Shown: positions 38,848-50,420 of the stretch, one piece after another
How positions within the stretch are numbered: position 1 is the first letter of the stretch
How the letters are laid out: the number at the start of each line of letters is the position of its first letter
From: Drosophila pseudoobscura
Taxonomy: Eukaryota; Arthropoda; Insecta; Diptera; Drosophilidae
Assembly (NCBI RefSeq): GCF_009870125.1
Contig: NC_046683.1
Coordinates: 16,749,001-16,813,000, forward strand
Length of the DNA: 64,000 nt
Reading direction: 5' to 3'
Translations under genes and position numbers: made by a program
Notes under the pieces: model-generated
Database searches by the model: none
Seen by the model: only the letters and a program-made list of their open reading frames with translations
What the model was told of the DNA's origin: nothing

Positions 38848-41800
38848 TGCCACCGTCTGTCCTTATGCAAAAGTCGTTTGGTCTTTTTGTCGAAGCTTTT
38901 TATTTCCCTCTGCCTTTTGTGTTTTGTGTTTTGCTTTTGCTGCTTTTTTTCTTCTTTCTTTTTTTTCAGCTGCTTTTGCGTGCAGAGTTGCTTGAACTCT
39001 GGCCAGCGCTTTACCTTTTTGGGGGCACCTTGGAGTGGCGTGGAGCGGAGTGTCTGCGCCCCTGCCGCCCCTGTACACCCTTCCAAGAGGGTATTTCTTT
39101 TATTTCCGATCCTCTGCGGTATGGAAACCCCTAGATATCGGATCTCTCTCTCGATCTATCTATTAGTGGAGCACAGCTAAAGCTAAAGGGTATCCAAGAG
39201 GCCACACCCCGAAGTTTGATCTCTTTTCGGGCTTCACTTGACTCGAGAGGGAGAGAGAGACAAAGAGTGACAGAGAGAGCGAGATAGGATGAGGGACTAA
39301 ATGGTTATATGGTTAAACGAAGAGACATGGATGAATTAGTGGCTCATTTTCAATATTTACCCGAGTGTAACGGCCCCCGACTTCCCTGTCGCTGTCGCTG
39401 TCTCTGTCTCTGTCCATTCTCCCTCTTCCTCTTCCTCTCTCTGTTTTTGTTTGTTTGTGTGTGTGTTTTTTTTGTCATCGCACTCGTTGATTAACTGTAA
39501 ATTTGTCATAATGAACTGCAGAGCCGCAACAGTAGCAGCGACGTTGACGCTGACGTCGACGCCGACTTTCACAGCGTTTTGGTCGCGTGCGCCGCCTGGA
39601 ACTGGAAGCAGCGGCAGCGGCAGCGGCGTCGTCGGCGTCGGCGGCTGTTGGAATGCTTTGTTGGAATCCATTCAGGCATATCCAATGCAATTAACACCCG
39701 CCTTTGGCTGTGCCTTTACCTGTGCCTTGGGCTCTTCTCCGCTGCGGTGGAACCAGCGGTTCATTAGTGAAACTAAACGATCTCTTAGTTCCACAATTGA
39801 ACCCGCTTGTGCTACCACTTGACACTGACACCACTGCCCCGTCCCCGGGGCAATTAGCAGCAGCACCCCCAGTGGGTGGCAAGTGGCAGCTCCATGAGTC
39901 ACGTTTTTTGTAATTTATATCCTTGTGACTAATATGTATGCGTATAATCAGTCTCAGTCCGCCCCTAGGGACACGGAGCCACACAGGAGCCACTCCCTGG
40001 CCAGCACACAAAAAAAAACCAAAAACTAATAACGATTATGTATCTTAGAATGCTTACAATATATGTATTCCTGCACTCCACCCAATGAAAAATATTCTAA
40101 CTGTGGCCCGGCCCTCTCTCTCTCTCCCTCTCTTTCCACCAACGAAGTACCACTCCACCTTAAAGGAACTCAACTTTACAAGAAAAAGAAGACATATATT
40201 CGATTCTGTTCAGTTTAGATGACAGATTAGCTCTCTCGAGGGAGCTTTCGTTTGGAGAATACCATAACTATATTAAAACCCCTAAAATATATCGAGAGTT
40301 ACCTCGAAAGTGTATACAAATTTATGGATTCGATTGTGATTCAAACAGTATATGCCCAGCATTGGAATATATCGAATATTAAGGTCCTCATGATCTGTAA
40401 ACTCTCTGGCAATGGTCGTAGTCTTGTAATACCACACAGATCCATTAGCAAGACATTCGCAGTCGCAGAGGATGTGGCATGAAAGGACAGTGTAAGTGCA
40501 TTACTGGCTTGTCCGTGTCCGTGTCCGTGTGTCCGGTCCGGCACTGTGGGGGGCTTGTTGGCGGAAATGTGTCACTGCTGATTATACAATTGACTTAACT
40601 TTTTACATGATGATTCGCGCTGTCTTGAGTTTCGCAGCGGATTTCTACATAAAAATTGATTACGCTCAAAGCCTGCCAGCGAGTAATAGCAGCAGAGCGA
40701 CAAAGACAGCAGACAACAGACGAAAGACGGCAGACAGAAATTGCTTTACGTGTTACAAATTTCAATTGACAACGCCAACAAATATGTGTGTGCCTATTAT
40801 ATGTGTGTGTGTGTGTGTGTGTGTGTACGCAAAATAAATAATACGAACACAAGTGAATGCGAATGCGAACGACGACCGACCGACCGACCGACCGACCGGC
40901 AAACAACAACAGAAAAAGAAACGAAGAGTAACGCCGTGTCGTGTGACACCGTTTGACGGGGCCAGGCGACAAAAGTGGCGCAAGGGAAGTGATCAGAGCA
41001 TAGGATATAACGCCCAGCGATCTTGCGGCTTTCAGGCTTTCGGTTTAAGTCCCAAAAGGATCAGTTTATATGCCCTAATCAATCAGTTATTTGGCTTCCT
41101 CTCGACATACATTTTTGATTCATTTTTGGGCCTCAAAAAACTGAGTATGCCTAAAATCCATAAGCAACCTGCGGAATATAGAAATTGATTGTTAATATAA
41201 TTATTTTGCCATGTACTTAGATTAATAATCAGTAAAATAGATAATGACAATAAATAAAAATATAAAATGTTTAATACAAATAAAAATATAAATAATAAAA
41301 ATGTAATATATAAATAATAATAATAAAAATAATACAAATATGAAATATAATTAATAAAAATATAAATGATGAAAATATATATTTTTTTTATTATAATTAG
41401 GATTGTATTTTGTACTTGTGATTATAAAATAGTATCACTGATACAATTTATTTTGTTTGCTGTTACTGTTAGAGCTTATAAAACGGTAACAGACAAAAAT
41501 ACAATGATTAAAAAAAAAACCCGTGTCGTCATAAACGAAGAATTTGGTGGGGGGATATTATTTGGTTCAATTATCTGTCGAGGGATAAAAATATGAAAAC
41601 AATAATACAAATATAAAATATATGTAAATATAAACAATAAAAATAAAATACATTAAAATAATATAATAATAATAAAATAAAAAATGAATAATAAAAACAA
41701 ATTATAAATTAAATAAATAAAAAACAAATAGTAATAATAGTAGATAATACATCAACAAACTGGAGTTGTAGTGTTAGAAGGGAATCAAAAGCTAAAGGCT

Positions 41801-44800
41801 ACAGCTACCGTCCAGTGTTGTGCTGAAAGGGCATCGAATACCATGGATAATTATCAGCTAGTACCGCTCGTAATACAGAATGCAACCCAGGGGTGATGGG
41901 AGGGGGGTAATGGCCTCCCATTTTACTCCGCTCTTGTGTGTAGGGTGTACCTCTGTAGGCTGCCTCTCTCTGCTGGGTGGTCTTTTGTCAGTCACAGTCG
42001 TGCAACGGTAAGCGACTATCTATCTATCTATGTATCTTTGTATCTATGTAAATATGTGTGCAGCATGTAGCATATCATCATCAGCATAGTCGTGGGCTCA
42101 TTATTAATTTTTGTTCAATTGATTTCCTTTGACTATATTTGAAAAGCACTTGGCTGGGGGATCGGAGGATCGGCGGATCGGAGGTGCTGCGAGTACGAGT
42201 CTATCTATCGTTCAATGTTGATTAACATGTTTCGGGCCCATGTTGTTGACTCACGTTCAATCAGTCGTGTTGCATGGTGTATGGTGTGTGCTGTGGGGGG
42301 CCTAGTGGTTGATGTAATGCTGCCATTGTTGTCGAGGTCGCGACACACTGAAACACTAAAGAGGCAACGAGTGAGCGAGGGGGTTACGGGGCCATAGAGC
42401 ATACAGCATACGGAATACGGCATACGGCATATAGGATATGTAAACGAAGCGGGGGATACGTAGGTTTAATGCCTTCGTGCCAGGCATTTTGAATGGAATT
42501 TCAACTCCGTTCCACTCGTAGAAAACCGGTTCGGTTCAACGAAAGCGAAAAAATAGCGCACGAAAATAAACAAAGTATTTTCTTGTTTTGTGTGTTTGTT
42601 TGTGTTTCTCCTAATTTGCTTTATTACGTGTTCATGGGACCAGGTGACATTGCAATGTGGGTTGCCATTACCTCACCCCAGAACCCTGGTCGTACTTTGT
42701 CTTTGGCGGCTTTCCCCCTAAAAGCTGAGCAAACAAGCCAACAAACAAAACAATCTTCAAGTCGGTTAGCATCTATCTTCCCCTACCCCCCAGCCCCCCA
42801 CTCCCGTCTTGCTGCTAATGAACTTCATTTGCTGTAAATTGACTTTAAGTGACAATGACTAAGCCTCGTCGAAGGCAACACAACGATACAGTAGATACTC
42901 GAAGCTTGGAATACCCTTTGGAAGATACCCAATAAAGACGAAACGATGAACACCATCTACAGATCCCATATGCTCCCATAAGACCTCATCGCTTACTTCT
43001 CTACTGAAATAGAGGGTATTACTCCCGACTCACACGCACCGAAAGAGGGCCGCTCATTAACAAATATTTCGCGAGTTTTTTTGGTCATAATTATCATTAG
43101 GCAGAGTTCTCTCGTTCAGGCAAATGATGTGAAGAGACACTGACTGAAAAACTGGACTCGTAGAAAGTTTGTTCTTTTTTGTTTTGCCACAAAACCCAAA
43201 AATCAAATACATTTTGGCAATTCCACGGGGGTCACGTGTGATCTGCGATGGCGTCTAGCAAACGGAAATCAATTAACGATTATTGTGCGGCACCTTATCG
43301 ACGGTGGGCTCCACAGTCTCTAGGGGGAGTGCAGGTCCACCTATTCCACCTTCCAACTGCGTTTATTGGCTGTATAAGACTTCCAAAAACACCCAAACAG
43401 AGACGATTATGGAATCTTAATGGAAAATCAGCTGTTTCTTACATATTTCTTTGCAATTAAACGGCATATTGCCAATCACGCGTGAACGTAACATCTGTAA
43501 ATGGGAATGCCCATTTTTGTTTGAATGGCAGATCATTTCCACTGATAGCTTGTGCTCGAGGAGTGGCTCCATTGCGATCGGACACAGTGACTGGAATGAC
43601 TGGCCCCAGGGCGGGGAGGGGGCGCCTCTGTGTATCGAGGGGGAGCGATAACGTGTAAATTACGGTGTAAAGAAGTCGCCCCATAAATGTGACACAACAA
43701 TTCTGGGATCATTCCGCTGGATCTGGTGCTGTAACTCTTTTTCGATTATGTTCTTCCCACGTCCCCTCATACCCCCCGCACCTGCTGATTCCCTGCCCGT
43801 TGGGTCTTATCATGGAACGACTTTTCATTATCTTTGTGGAATTTGATATACTATTTGTTGTACAAGTTATTACTTAAATGGCAATTGCCACATAATTCCC
43901 GGCGCTGATACAATGCCTATTAAAAAACCAATTACGTTTAAATATCATGTCTCTGTCTCTCTATCGGAGGGGTACAACAGGGTACTATCCTCTCTGCCAC
44001 ACACATACATATATACCTCTCTCGACAGCCCTCTCTCGGTGTCGCCGTCTCTCTTTTTGCATTTGGCCAAATATTATCGATGCGTAAGCAATTCCCCAAA
44101 ATGGTTCTTAACACTTGAGCAGAATGTTCGTGGGTTGGCAAGGGTTGCCCTGCCGCCTGGGAGGGGAAACCCTAAACCCAGCATGACTCAGGCGAAAACA
44201 TAAAAGCTTACATAATGCTTTCATTTTTGAAACGTTTCAACATGAGTCACAAAAACTATTGGTAGTCCATTGAATATCCCATATCTGATGCGCCCTGGCC
44301 ACCCTGTTGCAGAGAGCAGCACCACCACCTGAAACTGAAACTCGGCTGTAATCACATACGCTCCCATTGGTATTGAGGTAATACACATATATGCTCCTAC
44401 AGTTATTGATATGGGCTGACGAATGGACTCGATTCAGGCCACAGCAAGGTGTCGCTCACTCGCTCACTCGCCGCTCGCCTCTCGCCGCTCACCTCTCGCC
44501 GCTCGCCTTATCAGTCTCCCAGCGAAATACCAAAAATGTTTGCGCACACATGCACACACAATAAAATGTGTATAACAGGTACTATGTATCACAGAGTATC
44601 TGATTAATTGGGTGAAACATCGAAATGGAAATGCATTTCGAGAAAACCCACTAAAGCCCCGCAAGTTTTAAGTTTCTTTCTTTTAGTTGGGATCGCTTTG
44701 AGTAGAGTGAGTAATCCGGTGTATTGGCAGGGTGCACTCTCTCATGATTCAGGATGGGCATGACGCCGCGTCATTCTTCTATTGAATGGTATAGGCTCTC

Positions 44801-47800
44801 TCTATAGGTTCTCTCTCTCTCTCTCTCTCTCTCTCTAGCGCCCGCTCTCGCTCTTTCTGTGCTCCGATAAAGCTGTAAAAAGCGCTGTGCGATTTACACA
44901 AGGCTCTGGGCTCTGGGCTGTGGCTCTGATAAAAGAAAAGGCATAAATAGTCCATGGCACTCCAGTACTCCAGTTAGTACTCAGTTCCAGCTTGTCCCGG
45001 GTGTATGCACGACCGTACGTAGCGGTATTTAGCGAACAAATCCTTGGCTCTCTCTCTCTCTCACGCGCTCGCTCTCTCGTTGCCGTATCACTCGTTCGTT
45101 TCGTACGATCTCTCGCTGCGATACCTAAATAACGGTTAACCCGACTGTCCGCCTGGGTGCCTGTGTGCCTGTGTGCCATTCCATTCCGTTCGTAGTTCTT
45201 GCCGGTGCTCCAACCACAGCGATCGTGTCGTGCGCGCCTCCACCTGATCTCCGATCCACTTTGACCCTTCCTTCGTGTGTGTGCGTGCGAATCAATTAAC
45301 TCAATTTTTTTGTTGTTGTTTATCTTTGCTGAACCATTAGGCAAATCGGGCCAAACAAATACAGTAATTCCCAGTGCAAATCCATCGCATCGCAGAAATG
45401 GCCGATATCCAGACCACCGAGGAGTACAGGCAGCACCTGGAGGAGATTCTGCCCGATGTAGGTGTCCCCGTAGGAGCATATCTTTGCGAGTTTTATTACT
45501 CACGATTTGGGGACTCACGTAATCACAGACTTTGTTGCCTCTCGCTCTCGCTCTCTCTATCGGTGCTTCTTGGCGCACTTTATGGCATTTTAATCGATAA
45601 CACAGACACACACCACCGTACGGTGAACACCCCTACAGTGAACACCTGCGATAAAGTGCACGCGCTTCCACTCCAGAAATCAAAATCACTTCCGTTGGAT
45701 GTCAGTCATAGAATTATGTGTACCCATTCCTCGATTTTGCCTATCAATATGTGGCATGTGTTGAACCCCCTCCCCGCACCCCTCCGCCCTGCCCCGCCCA
45801 CTGGAGGCACCACCAGCCACCCCCTGATATCATTACCATATACGTAATCGAGTGCTGTTTTCGATTTTATGTTCCCTCATCTTTTTTTTTTGGTTTTCGG
45901 CGCACACAAACATTTATCTTATCGGCAAACAGCAAAAGCGGAGCAATCAGCGAGCCACCCCACACCCCACCACCCCAACACCCCATCCGATCCCACACAA
46001 TTTGGCAAAGCACCACCCAAAAGCCCCATAAATTCCAGAGTCCACCGAAAAGCATTTCACACCAAAGCCAAACCCTGACCGGCCTTGCCGGGCCCTGCCC
46101 AAATGTTTGGTTTTCCCCCGGAATAAGGCGATTAGGAGGCCATTGGGTTCGGGATATTCGCACAATCTGGTCACATTACCATGTGTTCAACCTCTGGCCA
46201 TTATAGGCCACACTTTCGACTGAAAGGCCCTGCTGTATGACGCGCGTAAAAGCTCAAAAGATTACAGATTTCATAACTAAAGAAGGATTGTTGGGAAACT
46301 ATGAATGAATAAAAGAATATTGAGGGTTTGTGTGAGGAGTGAGGAGTGGATTGATGGGTTTACGGACTAATTGCTGATAGAAAAACCGACTTTTCTTAGT
46401 CATCGAAGACATTGTATTGTGCATCCCATAGAGGGGATTATACACATAAACAGATATCCGTTGGGGCACTCGAGTGACTGCTGTTTCTCGAGTGATTCAT
46501 TGGATAATTTACAGAGAAAAATGTGTGTTGTGGCTTTCACTTTTTGGGGTATCTGTGGCCTGGCCAAGAGCCATGATTGCACACTCTCGATCCACTCTGG
46601 GCTCCACCTCCACCTCCACACACGACCCAGCACCCACCTCTGCACCATATAATTTCGAATGAACAGTTTCCAATGATATGCCAGTCAGTCAGGTGAAAGA
46701 TACTTCGCCACACGGGGACGGGACGGGGAGATCTGAAGGAAAAAAATGGAAATTAAATTCGATAAGGCGGCAGCAGTGGAGCACACAGAGACGCAGGCTG
46801 ATAGATAAGAGTGGGGGCCGGCCATGGTGGGGCTGGGGCAGAGGAAGGGGGTGTTCAGATAGAACAAAACAAATTTTTCATACCTGTGCTGCATGGTTGA
46901 AAAATGGCAAAAGATAAACCAGCAGGCGCCCCAATGGATATGGGAATGGGAATGGGGGTATGGGAATGGGAATGGTAGCTAGCAAAACAGCAGCACATTG
47001 GCGGAGCGGCATCTGCTTAGCATTTCGATTCGATTGATGAGTCAGAGAGATGGTCAGAGCGTCGATCGATCCAGTGACCCAACCAGCAGCAAGCAAACGT
47101 CAAGTGCCCGACGGGTGTTAGTCATCGGAATGGATTACTCATTGATTTGTTTGGTTTTCGCTTTGGTCATTTGCAGCTGGACGCCAACAAGGACGGCTTC
47201 ATCGACCTGCACGAGCTGAAGGATGCCCTCAATCAGGTGGGATTCAAGCTGGCCGGCTATCAGGTGCGCGAGATGATCGATGAGTTCAAGAGCAAACAGA
47301 GGACGGCGCACCAGGGCAAGCTGAATCTGGAGGAGTTCGAGACGCTGTGCCTGGACCTGAAGAGCAAGGACGTGGCCAGCACGTTCAAGACGGTGGTGTC
47401 CAAGAAGGAGAACCTGGAGACGCTCGGCGGCATGTCGAGCAGCTCGTCCGAGGGCACAACGCACTCGGTGCGGCTCGAGGAGCAGCTGGCCTTCTCCGAC
47501 TGGATCAACTCGAATCTGGGACACGACAAGGACCTGCAGCATCTGCTGCCCATCGACAGCGAGGGCAAGCGGCTGTATCTGAGCATCAAGGACGGCATCT
47601 TGCTGTGCAAGATCATCAACCACTCCTGCCCCGACACCATCGACGAGCGCGCCATCAACAAGAAGAACCTGACCGTCTACAGGGAGTTCGAGAACCTGAC
47701 GCTGGCCCTCGTCTCCTCGCAGGCCATCGGCTGCAACATCGTGAACATCGATGCCCACGACCTGGCCAAGGGCAAGCCCCATCTGGTGCTGGGTCTGCTC

Positions 47801-49239
47801 TGGCAGATCATCCGCATCGGCCTCTTCAGCCACATCACGCTGGACAGCTGTCCCGGCCTGGCCGGCCTCCTCTTCGACAACGAGCGGCTCGAGGACCTCA
47901 TGAAGATGTCCCCGGAGGCCATTCTTCTCCGCTGGGTCAACCACCATCTGGAGCGTGCTGGCATCCGGCGCCGGTGCACCAACTTCCAGTCGGACATCGT
48001 CGACTCGGAGATCTACTCGCATCTGCTCAAGCAGATCGCCGGCAACGACGCCGACGTCAATCTGGATGCTCTCCGCGAGGCCGATCTGCAGTCGCGCGCC
48101 GAGATCATGCTCCAGCAGGCGGGCAAGCTCAACTGCCGCAGCTTCCTCACGCCCCAGGACGTCGTGAACGGCGTCTACAAGCTGAACCTGGCCTTTGTCG
48201 CCAATCTGTTCAACAACCATCCCGGCCTGGACAAGCCCGAGCAGATCGAGGGACTCGAGTCCATCGAGGAGACGCGCGAGGAGAAGAGTAAGTGCAGTCG
48301 AGTGCGACCGCATGGCGTCGGCATGCAGTTTGATTTAACGCCTTTTTGTCCTCCTTTCGATCAGCTTACCGCAACTGGATGAACTCGATGGGCGTGTCTC
48401 CGCACGTGAACTGGCTGTACTCGGATCTGGCCGATGGCCTGGTCATCTTCCAGCTGTTCGACGTCATTAAGCCGGGCATCGTCAACTGGAGCCGCGTCCA
48501 CAAGCGCTTCACGCCGCTGCGCAAGTTCATGGAGAAGCTGGAGAACTGCAACTATGCCGTCGATCTGGGCAAGCAGCTGAAGTTCTCTCTGGTCGGCATT
48601 GCTGGCCAGGACTTGAACGATGGCAATGCCACACTGACACTGGGTAAGTGTCGCTCTCTCTCGCTGTCTGTGGAGCTTTGATTTTGATTTCTCGTTGTTG
48701 TGTAGCCCTCATCTGGCAGCTGATGCGCGCCTACACCCTGTCGATTCTGTCGCGACTGGCCAACACCGGCAATCCGATCATCGAGAAGGAGATCGTCCAG
48801 TGGGTGAACAACCGCCTGGCGGAGGCCGGCAAGCAGTCGCAGCTGCGGAACTTCAACGATCATGCCATTGCCGACGGTAAGATCGTGATCGATCTGATCG
48901 ACGCGATCAAGGAGGGCAGCATCAACTACGAGCTGGTGCGCACCAGCGGCACGCAGGAGGTGAGTGCTCTCGTACGGCCACCAGGTCGCAAATGATACTC
49001 ATTATTGGTTATTCCTGCAGGACAATCTGGCCAATGCCAAGTACGCCATCTCCATGGCCCGCAAGATCGGTGCCCGCGTGTACGCCCTGCCCGAGGACAT
49101 CACCGAGGTGAAGCCAAAGATGGTTATGACCGTCTTTGCCTGCATGATGGCCCTGGACTATGTGCCCAACATGGACAGTGTCGACCAGAACAACCACAAC
49201 AACAGCACCCCCGTCGTTGCCACCAACAACAGCAATTAG
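35338..49239 (+). CDS. Fim: Fimbrin/plastin, actin-bundling protein (upstream-start isoform)
   Basis: Fimbrin cross-links parallel actin filaments in the cytoplasm. Exons 35338-35412, 47177-48287, 48365-48643, 48706-48959 and 49021-49239 join in frame to 645 residues (human plastins are about 630). An EF-hand with a full calcium loop ([12 protein letters not shown], residues 27-38) is followed by a second, degenerate one (about 67-78). Four calponin-homology domains then form two actin-binding pairs: CH1 about 124-240, CH2 about 268-379, CH3 about 393-510 and CH4 about 514-625. All splice sites are GT-AG. The first ATG lies in GCAACAAAATGG, a good fly start context. Intron 1 is 11.8 kb and contains a second first exon at 45398. 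The gene diverges from CG5445. Confidence 0.95.
40799..40826. repeat. (TG)n microsatellite
   Basis: A pure TG run of about 14 units in Fim intron 1. Confidence 0.9.
40869..40898. repeat. (ACCG)n microsatellite
   Basis: Seven tandem GACC/ACCG units in Fim intron 1. Confidence 0.9.
41170..41760. repeat. AT-rich [18 protein letters not shown] block
   Basis: Variants of AATAATAAAAATATAAA fill most of the stretch on both sides of a less repetitive core at about 41390-41600, where the base composition is more ordinary. This looks like expanded simple sequence interrupted by other DNA. Confidence 0.75.
44940..45000 (+). promoter_or_regulatory. Fim: Candidate internal promoter for Fim exon B
   Basis: A TATA-like CATAAATAG (44942-44950) lies 30 to 40 bases before two initiator-like matches, CCAGTT near 44970 and TCAGTT at 44981. 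(CT)n/GAGA-type tracts flank it at 44808-44837 and 45048-45080. An internal promoter is required by the second first exon, but the exact start site is a guess. Confidence 0.3.
45398..45457 (+). CDS. Fim: Fim alternative first coding exon B
   Basis: It encodes 20 residues ([20 protein letters not shown]) from an ATG in CGCAGAAATGG, and ends in phase 0 before GTAGGT. Joined to exon 2 it gives a 640-residue isoform, with [14 protein letters not shown] in place of the usual EF-hand entering helix. The sequence is clearly codon-biased and helical. I saw no other exon that it could join. Confidence 0.75.
47177..48287 (+). CDS. Fim: Fim coding exon 2 (EF-hands, CH1, CH2)
   Basis: Acceptor TTTGCAG and donor GTAAGT. 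The exon encodes residues 26-395 of the long isoform: both EF-hands, a Ser-rich hinge ([14 protein letters not shown]) and the first actin-binding pair. Codon use is so biased to G/C in third positions that two other frames stay open over hundreds of codons. Those frames are artefacts. Confidence 0.95.
48365..48643 (+). CDS. Fim: Fim coding exon 3 (CH3)
   Basis: Acceptor TCGATCAG, donor GTAAGT. The exon encodes most of CH3 ([20 protein letters not shown] and onward). The codon for Thr396 is split from exon 2 and that for Ala489 is shared with exon 4. Confidence 0.95.
48706..48959 (+). CDS. Fim: Fim coding exon 4 (end of CH3, start of CH4)
   Basis: Acceptor TGTGTAG, donor GTGAGT, ending in phase 0. 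It encodes [14 protein letters not shown] of CH3 and the first half of CH4 ([16 protein letters not shown]). Confidence 0.95.
49021..49239 (+). CDS. Fim: Fim coding exon 5 (end of CH4)
   Basis: Acceptor TTCCTGCAG. The exon encodes the end of CH4 ([20 protein letters not shown] and onward) and a short Asn-rich tail, finishing at TAG 49237-49239. Confidence 0.95.
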   Translation, partial: DNLANAKYAISMARKIGARVYALPEDITEVKPKMVMTVFACMMALDYVPNMDSVDQNNHNNSTPVVATNNSN

Positions 49240-50420
49240 CAAACGTCGAACGGCAAACCGCAAAAACAACTCAATTACAAAATATATAAAACAAAATGAA
49301 GGAATTATGGATAAGAACGAGATTGAGAATTAGAAAGAAGGGAAGACTAAACCAGGCGTTTCGTATTTGCTAATTTACTCTAAAGCTATAAAATTGTAAA
49401 CAATTGCACCCCGCGTCCTCCCCCCCTCAAGCTCCCACCCCCCCCCCAGATTGTTCTTCTAACGTTAATTTTTTTTTATTATTCATCGCTTTCGATTATT
49501 TGTTTTATTATGTATTTATATATATGCGAGGGCCCCCAATTGTAATTAAGCGAACCATTTTGAGAGAATGCCGCGCATCTTTTTTGGGTGCCTGCGGCGG
49601 CGGCGGCGGCGAGTTGAATGTTTCTTTATTAGATTTGTTTAACAATCGTTTAAGTTATTCAGCCACATAGCAAACAGCAACTGCAACCCCCACGGTAACC
49701 TTATTTTATAAATAAAGGTACTACTGCGTATCTGTGCCTGCTATAAACACGAGGCAAAGATTTACGTGCAAGATTAAGGAGAAATGAAAGATGTAATATT
49801 AGCAAACGAAATGAAGAGAAAACAATTAACTTTGTAATATATATACAAAAATATATTTATATAAACGATAACGATATGCGCCTATATACATACATACATT
49901 CATACATACATAAATAGCATATATAAAGATATATATTTTTGCATAAACACGTTGCCAGATCGGAGAGACAAGGGAAGCACGGAAACACGGAAACACGGGA
50001 AAGGAATTCAAATCGGAGAACGAACGAGGGAATATGATATGATACGATGGAGGAATAATTAACTTTGTATTTAGCTTTTTTTTGCAAGTAATTGTAAGCC
50101 GCTTTTGTTTATGTTTTTTTTCTACATTTGTTTAACTCTATTTCTATATAATTAAATACTTGTTTAACTTTGCGTTTAAGTGCGTTAGAGCGAGATGGCA
50201 GCAGGCAAGCGCTTCCATGGCATAGAAAGAGCAAGCTATACACGGCGAAAGCGAAAGAAAAAAAAAACAAAAACGGGGCAAAGAAGGCAGAGAAGTGGAA
50301 GCCAACAAATTCTTAGTGCAATGAGGCGACAAACAAAAGATTAAAGAACCCAGAAACAGATATAGTAATAACCTATGCATAATGAAAGTAAAACAATAAA
50401 GTAAATATATAAAAAACAAA
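49240..50420 (+). other. Fim: Fim 3'UTR with two candidate poly(A) signals
   Basis: AATAAA occurs at 49711-49716 and at 50395-50400, so alternative 3' ends are possible. The stretch also holds a C-rich run (about 49410-49450), a GGC run (49590-49610) and a CATA repeat (49884-49912). There is no coding frame. Confidence 0.5.

Larger units (their letters stand above)
35413..47176 (+). other. Fim: Fim intron 1 (contains alternative exon B)
   Basis: No nested gene is supportable. It contains (CA)n at 35788-35810, TTTCG pentamers at 37411-37433, (CT)n at 38818-38850, (TG)n at 40799-40826, (ACCG)n at 40869-40898, an AT-rich block at 41170-41760, TCTA repeats at 42010-42055 and (CT)n at 44808-44837. 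GA/CT runs become dense close to the internal first exon. Confidence 0.8.

Noticed and set aside
44835-45611. 258-codon minus-strand open frame across the Fim alternative exon B
   Set aside because: It is rich in Arg/Glu from CT repeats, has no recognisable domain and no splice partners, and lies antisense to a supported exon and its promoter.
47135-48313. 392-codon open frame antisense to Fim exon 2, and a 314-codon frame at 47347-48291 on the plus strand
   Set aside because: Both are shadows of the strongly G/C-ending codons of Fim exon 2. Their translations are low-complexity (LVD/QVD or GQ/PR-rich) and match no domain.
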